Positions 23,781 through 31,912 are shown, numbered from the stretch's first letter. The stretch: DNA of 32,044 bases from Methylobacterium crusticola (GCF_003574465.1 NZ_QOWC01000096.1:1-32044), one strand, 5' to 3'. The notes: generated by a model from the letters alone, not told the origin. Numbers and translations are program-made.

Positions 23781-24683
23781 TCAGCCGGCCGCCCGGCCCG
23801 TCATGCGGTCGTAGACGCGGAACAACGCCTGGTTGCCGTTCCGGCCCTCGCCGTGGGCCCGCGCCTCGATGTACTGGCTCGTGACGAGGGCGGTGGCCGG
23901 GAGCGGCACGTCGAGGGCGCCGGCCTGCTCGAGGACGAGGCGCAGGTCCTTCAGCATCAGGTCGATGCGGAAGCCTGCCGCGACGTCGCCCGCGATCATC
24001 GCGGGCCCGAGCTTGTCGAGCATCCACGAGGCCGCCGAGCCGCCGAGGAGCACCTGCCGGAGCTGGTCGAGATCGACCCCCGACGCCCGCGCCAGCGCCA
24101 GCGCCTCGCACACGGCCTGGATGTTGATGCCGCAGATGAGCTGGTTGCACAGCTTCACGGCCTGGCCCGCGCCCGCGGCGCCGACATGCGTGATCGTCGT
24201 GCCCATGGCGCGCAGGAAGGGCTCGGCCCGCGCGAAGGCGGCGGCGTCGCCGCCGGCCATGATCGTGAGGGCGGCGTTGCGCGCGCCGGCCGGCCCGCCC
24301 GAGACCGGGGCGTCGAGGAGATCGATCCCCTCGGCCCGCAGGTCCGCGTGCATGCGCCGGACCGCCACCGGCGAGATGGTGCTCATGTCGACGACGAGGC
24401 GGCCGCGGGGCGGCGCGCGCAGAAGGCCGGCCTCGCCGTAGACCACGGTCTCGACGTGGGGGGTGTCCGGCAGCATCGTGACCACGATGTCGGCGTCCCG
24501 CGCGGCCTCGGCCGGGTTCGCGGCCGCCGCCGCGCCGTGCGCCGCGAGGTCTGCCACGGCCTCGGCGCGGACGTCGTAGCCGCGGACCCGGTGGCCGGCC
24601 CGCACGAGGTTGAGGGCCATCTCGCGGCCCATCGTGCCGAGGCCGATGAAGCCGACGCTTCCCGCTTCTCCCTCGCGCGTCAT
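23781..24683 (-). CDS. 3-hydroxyisobutyrate dehydrogenase-family oxidoreductase
   Basis: 300 residues; the ATG overlaps the GntR stop by 4 bases (TCAT 24680-24683). A Rossmann N-terminus has GFIGLGTMG (11-19), and Asp37 at the end of the second strand hints at NAD rather than NADP. DAPVSGGPAGA (124-134) is the substrate-binding signature, and GQAVKLCNQ holds the catalytic Lys177 with Asn180. Relatives include HIBADH, tartronate semialdehyde reductase, and L-threonate and related sugar-acid dehydrogenases; the sequence does not distinguish them. Location as the first enzyme gene after the regulator suggests a core catabolic step for the imported compound. Confidence 0.9.
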   Translation of the reverse strand: MTREGEAGSVGFIGLGTMGREMALNLVRAGHRVRGYDVRAEAVADLAAHGAAAAANPAEAARDADIVVTMLPDTPHVETVVYGEAGLLRAPPRGRLVVDMSTISPVAVRRMHADLRAEGIDLLDAPVSGGPAGARNAALTIMAGGDAAAFARAEPFLRAMGTTITHVGAAGAGQAVKLCNQLICGINIQAVCEALALARASGVDLDQLRQVLLGGSAASWMLDKLGPAMIAGDVAAGFRIDLMLKDLRLVLEQAGALDVPLPATALVTSQYIEARAHGEGRNGNQALFRVYDRMTGRAAG

Positions 24684-25462
24684 GGTTCAGGTCCTTCTTC
24701 CTGGGTGGACGGCGGGGTGGCGCCCGCGCCGGGGGGCAGGCCGACCGCGGCCTGGCGCCGAAAATCGTCGCCGATGGCGAAGTGCCCGCGCAGGACGCGG
24801 TCCGCCCGGGCCGGATCGCGGGCGGCGACCGCCTCGAAGATCCGGCGGTGGTCCTCGATCAGGTAGGCCTTCATGGCGCCGTCGGCGCGCACGAGCCCGC
24901 GGCGGTCGACGTGGGAGCGCATGAGGACGGCCGCCATGGCGTCGTGCAGGACGCCGAGCGTGTCGGAATGCCCCGCCGTCACGATGGCCCGGTGGAACGC
25001 GAAATCGGCCGCGCCCCCGGCCTGCGGATCGTCTATCGTCGCGTCGATCCGGCCGAGCGCCGCCCGCAGGCGCTCGAGGTCGGCGACGTTCGCCCGCTCG
25101 CAGGCGAGCCGGACGGCCTGGCACTCGACCGCGATGCGGGCCTGCATCAGGTCGTCCGCGACGTCGGCCTGCTGGGCGAGAGCGAAGGTGAAGAAATCGT
25201 TGAGGACCCTGACGTCCGGCCGGCGGACCACGGTGCCCGAGCGGTCGCGGATCTCGACGATGCCGAGGGCGTTCAGGGCCCGCAGCGCCTCGCGCACGAC
25301 GGGGCGGCTGACGCCGAGCTGGGCGGCGAGCTCCCGTTCCGGGACGAGGCGGTCGCCGGGTCGCAGCGAACCGGCCAGAAGGCGCTCCCGCAGGAACGCG
25401 AACACGGCCTCGAACCCGGTGCGGCCCTCGTCGGCGCGCGTGATTTCCATCCCGACGATCAC
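24680..25462 (-). CDS. FadR-subfamily GntR regulator (FCD domain)
   Basis: 260 residues if the GTG at 25462 is used (AAGG 9 bases upstream); an in-frame ATG at 25450 gives 256 and cannot be excluded. Winged helix at about 15-82 with PERELAAQLGVSRPVVREAL. FCD ligand domain at about 88-235 with the metal-site residues Asp153, His157, His205 and His227, so it probably senses a small organic acid through a bound metal. It heads the operon and its stop overlaps the dehydrogenase start. A perfect TTGGT-type dyad lies just upstream over the probable -10, so I infer autorepression of the whole operon, relieved by the substrate or an intermediate. Confidence 0.93.
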   Translation of the reverse strand: MIVGMEITRADEGRTGFEAVFAFLRERLLAGSLRPGDRLVPERELAAQLGVSRPVVREALRALNALGIVEIRDRSGTVVRRPDVRVLNDFFTFALAQQADVADDLMQARIAVECQAVRLACERANVADLERLRAALGRIDATIDDPQAGGAADFAFHRAIVTAGHSDTLGVLHDAMAAVLMRSHVDRRGLVRADGAMKAYLIEDHRRIFEAVAARDPARADRVLRGHFAIGDDFRRQAAVGLPPGAGATPPSTQEEGPEP

Positions 25463-25473
25463 TTCTGATGACC

Positions 25474-25486
25474 TTGGTCAGACCAA
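25474..25486. promoter_or_regulatory. GntR/FadR-type operator, perfect 13-bp dyad
   Basis: TTGGTC-A-GACCAA is a perfect inverted repeat 12 bases upstream of the GntR start codon. It has the TTGGTnnnACCAA form of PdhR/FadR-subfamily operators and overlaps the proposed -10 hexamer, the position expected for a repressor site. Confidence 0.75.
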
Positions 25487-25512
25487 TACGGGGGCCACCA
25501 GCGCCCTGTCAA
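25483..25512 (-). promoter_or_regulatory. probable sigma-70 promoter of the GntR operon
   Basis: On the minus strand TTGACA (25512 to 25507) is followed after 18 bases by TATTGG (25488 to 25483). The -35 is a perfect consensus; the -10 is partial. The start codon lies about 20 bases beyond the -10, so the leader would be very short. Confidence 0.6.
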
Positions 25513-25728
25513 CCCGGCCGCCGCGGCCCACGGCCGCCGCGGCCGGACCGCGTCCGCGCAAGAACTTGGCGCGCTGCCCGAAGTCTGGCAAGTTGCCGCA
25601 CCCGCCAGGACGGCAGCAGCCGCCACAGACCTTCGGGTTACTGGCGGGATGATGTGGACTCCGATGACAAGCGCAGGATCTCGAAGACTGGGATCAGTCT
25701 GATGCCCGACCGGGCGAGGAAGCGGCTC

Positions 25729-27237
25729 ATGAACAAGGGGATGGCCCTGAACTGCCTGGCCACCGCGACCTTCGCCCTCGCGGTCAGTCCCGCTTGCGCG
25801 AAAGCCCCGCAGATCGGCAGCGCCGAGGTCGTCATACCTGCCGTCCAGAGCGAGTCCTTGGAGAACACTGTCTATCTGGAGCCGGGATCGCAAGTCTATC
25901 AGGATAACATCATCAGAACACATCAGATCGGGGCGATCACGCTGCGCTTCGTTGACCGCACGACCCTGACGGTGTACCCGAATTCCGAGGTCAAACTCGA
26001 TAAATTCGTCTATAATCCTGACCAGACAATTGGGCAGGTTGTATTGAACCTGCTGACCGGTGCGATGCGCCTCGCGTCAGGCGGCCCCAAGACCTCCGAC
26101 AAGTACGAGTTGCGCACGCCCCACGCGACGCTCGGCATCCGCGGCACCGTCATCCACATGGTGGCGAACGAGGATTTCACGGTGGTGCAGGCGCTGCACG
26201 GCGCGTTCCATGCCTGCAGCACCGTCGCGCCGGTGTGCCGGTCGGTGGAGGCCTCCGACATCCTGAACGCCGTCCGCTTCTGGAAGGACGGCCGGGCCGA
26301 GCTGCTCCGGACCTCGCCGAACCTCGGCGTGCGCAGCGCGGAGGGGAGCGGGACCACGCCGAGGGGCGGCCCGGACCTGGCCGCAGACGGACCCGCGGGC
26401 GCCCGGACGGCCCCCGAGCGCGAGGCCTCCGGCGGGCTGCCGGGTGCGGGCGGACCCCGGTCCGGCTTCGACGTCGACGCGGTGCTCACCCTCGGCGGGC
26501 TGTTCGAGCGCGGCCCCTCGTCGGGCGGCGCGGGGGGCGCCCAGTGCTTCGTGCGCGGGACCGGCATCCGCACGCGGACCGGCGAGCGGAGCATCGAGAC
26601 CCTGCGCCCCGGGGACGAGGTCGTGACGGCGCAAGGGGCGGCGCGGATCCGCTGGGTGCCCCGGCAGCATTTCCGCCGCGCGCCCGGGCAGCCCTGGCCG
26701 GACGCCGTCATGCCGGTCCTGATCGAGCCGGACGCGATCGCGGCCGGCATCCCGAGCCGCGCGCTGGTCGTCTCGCCGGAGCACAGCCTCTCCCTCGACG
26801 GCCGCCTGATCCCCGCCGGGTGCCTCGTCAACGGCCGCACCATCCGGCGGATCGACTATTCCGGCCTCCACCTCGATTACTTCAACATCGAGCTGGACCA
26901 CCACGCGGTGATCTTCGCGAACGACGTTCCGGTCGAAACCTTCTTCCCCCAGCAGGAGGGCGAGCGTCAGCACTGGGACAACGTCGACGGGTTCCGGCGC
27001 CGCCACCCGGCCTCGGAGCACGAGCTGTTCGCGCCCTGCGCCCGGTACGCGTATCACCCGGGACGGTGGCAGTCGGCCAAGGAGCGCCTGCGCCGGTCCG
27101 TCCTGGCGCGCGCCCCGCGCGAGGACGCCGCGGGCGCCGCCCGGTCGCGCCTCGCCGCGCGGGCCGAGGCCCTGCGGGACGAGGCCGCCGCGCCCGGGAT
27201 CCGCGCCGCGCAGGCGGCGTCCCCGGCCGACGCCTGA
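25729..27237 (+). CDS. FecR-domain / Hint_2-domain fusion protein, exported
   Basis: 502 residues from the ATG at 25729, chosen because GAGGA (25716-25720) lies 8 bases upstream; an ATG at 25702 would lengthen the signal peptide. Residues 1-24 form a signal peptide (cleavage after ACA). Residues about 42-155 are a FecR-type beta domain (VYLEPGSQVYQDNIIRT, TLRFVDRTTLTVYPNSEVKL, ATLGIRGT). A Gly/Pro-rich linker (about 200-270) leads to a Hint_2 domain (about 272-405): nucleophile Cys273 in CFVRGTGIRT, GDEVVT, SPEH with His352, LVNG, and FNIELDHH near 386-392. Hint domains catalyse an N-S acyl shift and autoproteolysis, which here would cut at Ala-Gln before Cys273. The Ala/Arg-rich tail follows. 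The FecR part is visibly less GC-rich than the rest. The neighbour is a CHASE2 cyclase, a frequent FecR companion. Confidence 0.85.
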   Translation: MNKGMALNCLATATFALAVSPACAKAPQIGSAEVVIPAVQSESLENTVYLEPGSQVYQDNIIRTHQIGAITLRFVDRTTLTVYPNSEVKLDKFVYNPDQTIGQVVLNLLTGAMRLASGGPKTSDKYELRTPHATLGIRGTVIHMVANEDFTVVQALHGAFHACSTVAPVCRSVEASDILNAVRFWKDGRAELLRTSPNLGVRSAEGSGTTPRGGPDLAADGPAGARTAPEREASGGLPGAGGPRSGFDVDAVLTLGGLFERGPSSGGAGGAQCFVRGTGIRTRTGERSIETLRPGDEVVTAQGAARIRWVPRQHFRRAPGQPWPDAVMPVLIEPDAIAAGIPSRALVVSPEHSLSLDGRLIPAGCLVNGRTIRRIDYSGLHLDYFNIELDHHAVIFANDVPVETFFPQQEGERQHWDNVDGFRRRHPASEHELFAPCARYAYHPGRWQSAKERLRRSVLARAPREDAAGAARSRLAARAEALRDEAAAPGIRAAQAASPADA

Positions 27238-27251
27238 GCCGTCCTGCCGGT

Positions 27252-27273
27252 GCGGGGAGGAGGGCGTCCCCGC
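27252..27273. terminator. hairpin between the convergent FecR-Hint and CHASE2-cyclase genes
   Basis: GCGGGGA at 27252-27258 pairs with TCCCCGC at 27267-27273 around an 8-base loop, within the 53-base gap between two converging genes. It could end both transcripts; there is no T-run. Confidence 0.5.
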
Positions 27274-27290
27274 CCGGCGCGGATGCCTGC

Positions 27291-29474
27291 TCACGTCGTC
27301 TCGACCTCCGCCGTCGCGAGCGTCGCGCCGAGCGCCCGGTAGAACGCCGCCAGGTGGGGGGCGGCCGCCTCGCAGCGCGCGAGCGCCCGGTGCAGCGCGG
27401 GCCGGCGGCCCTCCGCGGCGGAGGCCAGCAGCCCTGCATGCTCGTCCGCCAGGGACCGGAACCACGCGCTCGCGGCCACGCCCTCGTCGCCGACGAGGGC
27501 GTAGAGGCGGGTCCGCGAGGACTTGCCCTTCAGGCCGGTCTCGCCGACCTCGAGGAGCGCGAATCCCGGCAGCATCGCGGCGGTCGAGGCCGACACCAGC
27601 ACGTCGGCGCCGACGCTCTTGCAGCTCGCCTCGATGCGGGCCGCGACGTTCACGGCGTCGCCCACGGCCGAGTAGTTGAAGCGCTGCTCGGACCCCATGT
27701 TGCCGACGCAGGCCTCGCCGGTGTTGATGCCGATGCCGATGCGCACCGGTCGGCCCCGGTAGGCCGTGGCCTCGAGGCCGAGCGCGTCGGTCGCGTTCAT
27801 CGCGGCCACGGCCGCCTGCACCCGCAGGGCGGCCCGGCAGGCCGCCGCCGCGTGGTCGCGGACGTCCACCGGCGCGTTCCAGAAGGCCATGACGGAGTCG
27901 CCGATATACTTGTCGATGGTGCCGAATTCCTCGAGGATGATGTCGGAGATCGGCGTGAACAGCCGGTTCAGGAACGTGATGAGCTGCGGCGCGGTCAGGG
28001 TCTCGGACAACGCGGTGAAGTCCCGGATGTCGAGAAACAGGATCGACAGCTCGCGAATGTCGCCTCCCAGCTTGAGGGCGTCCGGATGCTGCTCGATCCG
28101 GTGGACGAGCGCCGGGGCGATGTATTGCGAGAAGGCCTGGCGGATGAAGCGTTTCTGCTGATCCGTCGCGATGTAGAGCTGGCCGTTGACGGCGACGTAG
28201 ACGATCAGGCCGGCGACGGCCGGGTAGGTCGGGTCCACGAGGAGGCCGAACTGGGCGAACGCCGTCCACGAGGCGGCCAGGATGCTCGCCGTGATCGCGC
28301 CGCCGACCAGGAAGGAGAACTTGGCGCCGAGCCTGAGCAGCAGGAGCGTCATGCCCAGGGCGACGACGAGCGTCAGGCAGAGCTCGAAGCCGTCGGCCCA
28401 GTCGGGCCGCTCGAGGAAGTCGCGGCCGATGATCTGGTCGATGGCCTGGGCGTGGATCGAGACACCCGGCACCTGCTCGCCGAGCGGCGTCACCCGCAGG
28501 TCGAGGAGGCCGGCGGCCGAGGTGCCGACGAGGACCACCTTGCCGCCGATCCGGTCCCGCAGCGCCGGCGCCCGCTCCGGGTCCAGCACCTCCGCGGCCG
28601 AAACGTAGCGGTCGGCCCGCTCGCGCTGGAACCTCACCCACATCTCGCCCGACCCCGTCACCGGGATCGTGTGGGATCCGGTGCGCAGCGCGATGACGCT
28701 GACCGCCGCGCGGTCCGCGACGCCGGGGCTCTCGACGCTGCGCACCGTGATCGTGCCGGCGCGGTCGTTGAGCCGCAGGGCCTCGAGCGAGAGGCTCGGA
28801 TAGATCCTCCCGCCGATGGCGTAGAGCATCGGGACCCGCCGGACGATGCCCTCGGTGGCGCCGAGCGTCAGGCTGATGCTGCCGAGGCCCTCGGCGGCCG
28901 CCGCGAGCCGGGCGATCGGCGAGACGCCGCCCCGGGCCGCCACGAGGGCGGCGGTCGGGTCGGGGCCCGCGAAGGCGATCGTCGCCCGGGGCGGCAGGAG
29001 CGAGCCCCTCGGCTCGGGAAGGGACGCGAACCCGAGCACCGCGTGGGCCGACGCCAGCGCCGACGCGAAGGCGAGGTCGTGATCCGGCAGCGCCGCCAGC
29101 ACGGCGTCGAGCAGGGTCCTGTCGACCTTGCCCGACAGCCCGTCGACGAACTGGCGCCCGGACGCGCGGTCCGTCTCGGCGAAGATGATGTCGAACCCGA
29201 CGGTGCGCGCGCCGAGGTCGGACAGGCGCCGCGTCATGTCGGCCATCACGGAGCGCGGCCAGGGCCACTGCCCGTAGCGTGCCAGCGACGCCTCGTCGAT
29301 GTCGACGATGACGGTCGGCAGGACCGGGGCCGCCGTCCAGGACAGGCGCTGGTACAGGTCGAAGACGCGCTCGCGCGACGCGGCGAGGACCTGCGGGTCC
29401 GCGAGCCGGACCCCGAACAGCAGCACCGTGAGGGCGAGGGCGACCACGACGACTTGCAGCGATTTGCTGTTCAT
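27291..29474 (-). CDS. CHASE2-domain class III adenylate cyclase
   Basis: 727 residues, ATG at 29474. An N-terminal membrane helix (about 7-22) leads to an extracytoplasmic CHASE2 sensor domain (about 35-350; VDIDEASLARYGQWPWPR, GFDIIFAE, GKVVLVGTSAAGLLD). Three membrane helices follow (about 362-435). The cytoplasmic cyclase domain (about 472-660) has metal Asp482 (FLDIRDF) and Asp526 (IGDS), adenine-recognising Lys522, and Asn609 and Arg613 (NVAARIE). The domain is complete, so cAMP production is expected. A helical tail of about 65 residues follows. CHASE2 proteins are often encoded beside FecR-domain proteins, here the convergent FecR-Hint gene. The ribosome site is weak. Confidence 0.95.
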   Translation of the reverse strand: MNSKSLQVVVVALALTVLLFGVRLADPQVLAASRERVFDLYQRLSWTAAPVLPTVIVDIDEASLARYGQWPWPRSVMADMTRRLSDLGARTVGFDIIFAETDRASGRQFVDGLSGKVDRTLLDAVLAALPDHDLAFASALASAHAVLGFASLPEPRGSLLPPRATIAFAGPDPTAALVAARGGVSPIARLAAAAEGLGSISLTLGATEGIVRRVPMLYAIGGRIYPSLSLEALRLNDRAGTITVRSVESPGVADRAAVSVIALRTGSHTIPVTGSGEMWVRFQRERADRYVSAAEVLDPERAPALRDRIGGKVVLVGTSAAGLLDLRVTPLGEQVPGVSIHAQAIDQIIGRDFLERPDWADGFELCLTLVVALGMTLLLLRLGAKFSFLVGGAITASILAASWTAFAQFGLLVDPTYPAVAGLIVYVAVNGQLYIATDQQKRFIRQAFSQYIAPALVHRIEQHPDALKLGGDIRELSILFLDIRDFTALSETLTAPQLITFLNRLFTPISDIILEEFGTIDKYIGDSVMAFWNAPVDVRDHAAAACRAALRVQAAVAAMNATDALGLEATAYRGRPVRIGIGINTGEACVGNMGSEQRFNYSAVGDAVNVAARIEASCKSVGADVLVSASTAAMLPGFALLEVGETGLKGKSSRTRLYALVGDEGVAASAWFRSLADEHAGLLASAAEGRRPALHRALARCEAAAPHLAAFYRALGATLATAEVETT

Positions 29475-29591
29475 CAGGGCTTCGTCCCGGCCGTGCCCGG
29501 CGCGCCATGCTAGAGCATTTCCCGGCAGGCCGGAAACCGCCCCGCCGCGGTCGGGGCGAGGGGCGGCCCCGCTCCTCGTCCCGCAGGGGGA

Positions 29592-29777
29592 TCAGGGCAG
29601 CCCGTCCCCGCCGAGGCAGCGCAGGGCCAGGAGGTCGTCGAGGGTCGGACTGAAGCCGAACGCGAGCAATCCCCAGACCGGCTCCGTCGCCAGCAGGACG
29701 GCGAGCGCGAAGGCGAGCCGGATGGCGAGCGGCGACCGGGCCCGGCCGATCAGCCCTGCGGCGCCCCGCCGCGTCAC
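29592..29777 (-). CDS. 61-residue membrane protein coupled to the DUF2243 gene
   Basis: GTG start at 29777 overlapping the DUF2243 stop by 4 bases (GTGA), TGA at 29592-29594. After a basic N-terminus (TRRGAAGLIGRARSP) there is one membrane segment (about 18-40, IRLAFALAVLLATEPVWGLLAFGF) and a short polar tail with a single Cys (LLALRCLGGDGLP). Translational coupling and the coherent basic-then-hydrophobic layout support a real gene. I do not recognise the family; it may be a small partner of the DUF2243 protein. Confidence 0.6.
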   Translation of the reverse strand: MTRRGAAGLIGRARSPLAIRLAFALAVLLATEPVWGLLAFGFSPTLDDLLALRCLGGDGLP

Positions 29778-30283
29778 GCGCCCGGCCCTCCTGCGGCCGC
29801 GGCCATGTCGCGGCGCCCGGCCCGCAGGACCCGCCAGCCCGCCGCCAGCATCGCCGCACCCCAGACCAGGAAGCCGACATCCCAGTAGAGCCAGTGGCTG
29901 TGCGGCGCCTGTTCGTTGACGTGGTGGACGCCGAGCAGGTGATGGTCGATCAGGCCCTCCACGCAGTTGAAGAGGCCGAACCCGATCAGCAGCGTCCCGG
30001 CGAGCATCGTGTTGGACCAGGCGAGGTGGCTGCGGTGCGCGGCGCGCCACAGGATGTACAAGCCGAGGATGACGAAGACGTAGGTCGCGGAGTGGAAGAT
30101 CCCGTCCCAGAGCGTGTTCAGCTCGAGGTTCCGGAGGTTGTTCACGGGATACCAGCTGCTCAGCATGTGATGCCACTGGAGCACCTGATGCAGGATGATG
30201 CCGTCGAAGAACCCGCCCAATCCCAGCCCGAAGAGGATGCCGGCCGAGACCGGGAAGGATCGTGCGTGCGGTGGGGCGTCCAT
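29774..30283 (-). CDS. DUF2243 membrane protein
   Basis: 169 residues from the ATG at 30283 (AGGAA upstream); the frame is open further but the upstream part is Pro/Arg-rich and unlike the family. Four membrane helices with conserved polar residues inside or beside them: GGFFDGIILHQVLQWHHMLS, LWDGIFHSATYVF, CVEGLIDHHLLGVHHVNE and HWLYWDVGFLVWG. The clustered His and Asp suggest a metal or heme site in the inner membrane. DUF2243 genes are often found near CtaG-like cytochrome oxidase assembly genes, but none is present here. The biochemical function is unknown. Confidence 0.88.
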   Translation of the reverse strand: MDAPPHARSFPVSAGILFGLGLGGFFDGIILHQVLQWHHMLSSWYPVNNLRNLELNTLWDGIFHSATYVFVILGLYILWRAAHRSHLAWSNTMLAGTLLIGFGLFNCVEGLIDHHLLGVHHVNEQAPHSHWLYWDVGFLVWGAAMLAAGWRVLRAGRRDMAAAAGGPGA

Positions 30284-30439
30284 CGGGGCGATTCCTGTTC
30301 CGGAGACGGCGGAGCCTCCCGCGTCGCGGGGCGCACGCAACAACCTGGGATAGGGCACGGGCGCGGATGCGGGCGCCGTCGCGGCCCCGCGAACCGCTCG
30401 CCCCGGCCCGCCTCCGGCGGCCGCAAGGCTCCGGGCCGT

Positions 30440-30477
30440 CCCCGGCCGAGTGCCGCCCGGTCGCCGAGGGGCCGGGG
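30440..30477. terminator. 8-bp inverted repeat downstream of the MFS gene
   Basis: CCCCGGCC at 30440-30447 pairs with GGCCGGGG at 30470-30477 across a 22-base loop, 23 bases beyond the MFS stop in the direction of transcription. The long loop makes it a weak terminator candidate. The remainder of the 216-base gap to the DUF2243 start holds nothing else I can name. Confidence 0.3.
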
Positions 30478-30499
30478 CCACCTGCCGCGCCGGCGATCC

Positions 30500-31912
30500 C
30501 TAGACCGAGCGCTCCGCCGGCCCGCGCGCCGGCTCGGGGCGGATCGCGAGGCGCAGGAAGCTCACCGCGCTCGCGACGCCCGCGAACGCGCCGCCGAGCC
30601 CCAGCGCCAGGGCCGGACCGTGCGCGTCCGCGAGCGCGAAGCAGGCCGCCACGAGCGCCGCGCCCACCGTCTGGCCGAGGAGGCGCGCGGTGGCGACGAT
30701 GCCGCTCGCCCCGCCCGAACGCGCCGGCGGTGCGCTCGTCATGATGGCGCGCAGGTTCGGCGCCTGGAAGAAGCCGAAGCCGGCCCCGCAGACGGCCATC
30801 CGCCAGGCGATGTCAGCGACGCCCGGGTTCGCCGGCAGGGCCGCGAGCAACCCCATGCCGACCGCGAGGCCGGCGAGCCCGATCCCGCCGAGGAGACCCG
30901 GCGGGTAGCGGTCCGAGAGGCGCCCGGCCAGGGGCGCCATCAGGGCCACCACCACGGGCCAGGGCGTCATCAGGAAGCCGGTCTCGACCTGCGAGCGCCC
31001 GAGCGTGTGCTGGAACAGGAACGGCAGCGAGACGAAGGCGAGGCCCTGCGCCGCGAAGGAGCACACCGAGGTCGCGGCCGAGAGCGCGAAGAGCGGGCGC
31101 CGCAGGAGATCGACGGCCAGCATCGGCGCCGGGTGGCCGGCCTGCCGGCGCAGGAGCAGCGTGCCGCAGGCGAGGGCGCCGGCGATCTCCGAGAGGATGC
31201 GCCAGAGCGGACCCTCGTGGGCGGCCTCGCCCAGCCCGAGCACGAGGAGCGCGAAGGTGGCCGCGGTGAGGAGCGCGCCGGGCGCGTCGAAGCCGTGCCC
31301 GGAGCGTCCGGTGTCCGGCAGCGCGGTCCAGGCCAGGGCCAGGGCCCCGAGCCCGATCGGCACGTTGACGGCGAAGAGCCAGGGCCAGGGCGCGGCGACG
31401 AGGATCAGGGAGGCCACGGTCGGGCCCACCGCGAAGCCGACCCCGACCACGAAGGCGTTGAGCCCGACGCCGCGCCCGAGCTGGTGGGCCGGGTAGATGA
31501 AGCGGATGAGCGCGACGTTGACGGCCATCAGCGCGCTCGCGCCGACGCCCTGGAGCACGCGGGCGGCGACGAGCGTCGGCAGGGTCCAGGCCAGGGCGCA
31601 GACGAGCGAGGCGCCCGTGAACAGGACGAGCCCGGCGACGTAGATCCGCTGCTGCCCGACGATCTCGCCGAGGGCCGCGATCGGCAGCAGCGTCGCCACG
31701 ACGGCGAGCTGGTAGGCGTTGACGATCCAGACCGAGGCGCCGGGATCGACCCCGAGATCGGCCGCGATGGTGGGCAGCGCGGTGTTGGCGATGGCGGTGT
31801 CGAGGGTGGCGAGCGCCACGCCGGTGAGCACCGCGGCCATCGCCCGTCCGCGCTGCGCCGGCGGCAGGCCGTCGCGGACGAGGGCGCCCGGCGTGGGACT
31901 TGGGGAGGACAT
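30500..31912 (-). CDS. MFS transporter, DHA2 (EmrB/QacA-like) drug exporter
   Basis: 470 residues from the ATG at 31912; the frame continues 24 codons upstream without family-like sequence. Many hydrophobic segments, consistent with the 14-helix DHA2 layout. Recognisable motifs are LDTAIANTALPTIAADL at the first helix (motif D1), the loop 2-3 region GEIVGQQRIY, ARVLQGVGASALMAVNVALI (motif B, Arg in helix 4), and NAFVVGVGFAVGPTV, with GP as in antiporter motif C. It should be a proton-driven exporter of drugs or small hydrophobic molecules in the inner membrane. No adjacent TetR/MarR regulator or EmrA-like partner lies within the window; a divergent regulator could lie beyond 32044. Confidence 0.9.
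   Translation of the reverse strand: MSSPSPTPGALVRDGLPPAQRGRAMAAVLTGVALATLDTAIANTALPTIAADLGVDPGASVWIVNAYQLAVVATLLPIAALGEIVGQQRIYVAGLVLFTGASLVCALAWTLPTLVAARVLQGVGASALMAVNVALIRFIYPAHQLGRGVGLNAFVVGVGFAVGPTVASLILVAAPWPWLFAVNVPIGLGALALAWTALPDTGRSGHGFDAPGALLTAATFALLVLGLGEAAHEGPLWRILSEIAGALACGTLLLRRQAGHPAPMLAVDLLRRPLFALSAATSVCSFAAQGLAFVSLPFLFQHTLGRSQVETGFLMTPWPVVVALMAPLAGRLSDRYPPGLLGGIGLAGLAVGMGLLAALPANPGVADIAWRMAVCGAGFGFFQAPNLRAIMTSAPPARSGGASGIVATARLLGQTVGAALVAACFALADAHGPALALGLGGAFAGVASAVSFLRLAIRPEPARGPAERSV

Noticed and set aside
26077..29880. 1267-codon minus-strand open frame and a matching 1092-codon plus-strand frame over the cyclase
   Set aside because: Both are out of frame with the CHASE2 cyclase and FecR-Hint genes, show no domain, and are explained by GC-rich codon structure.
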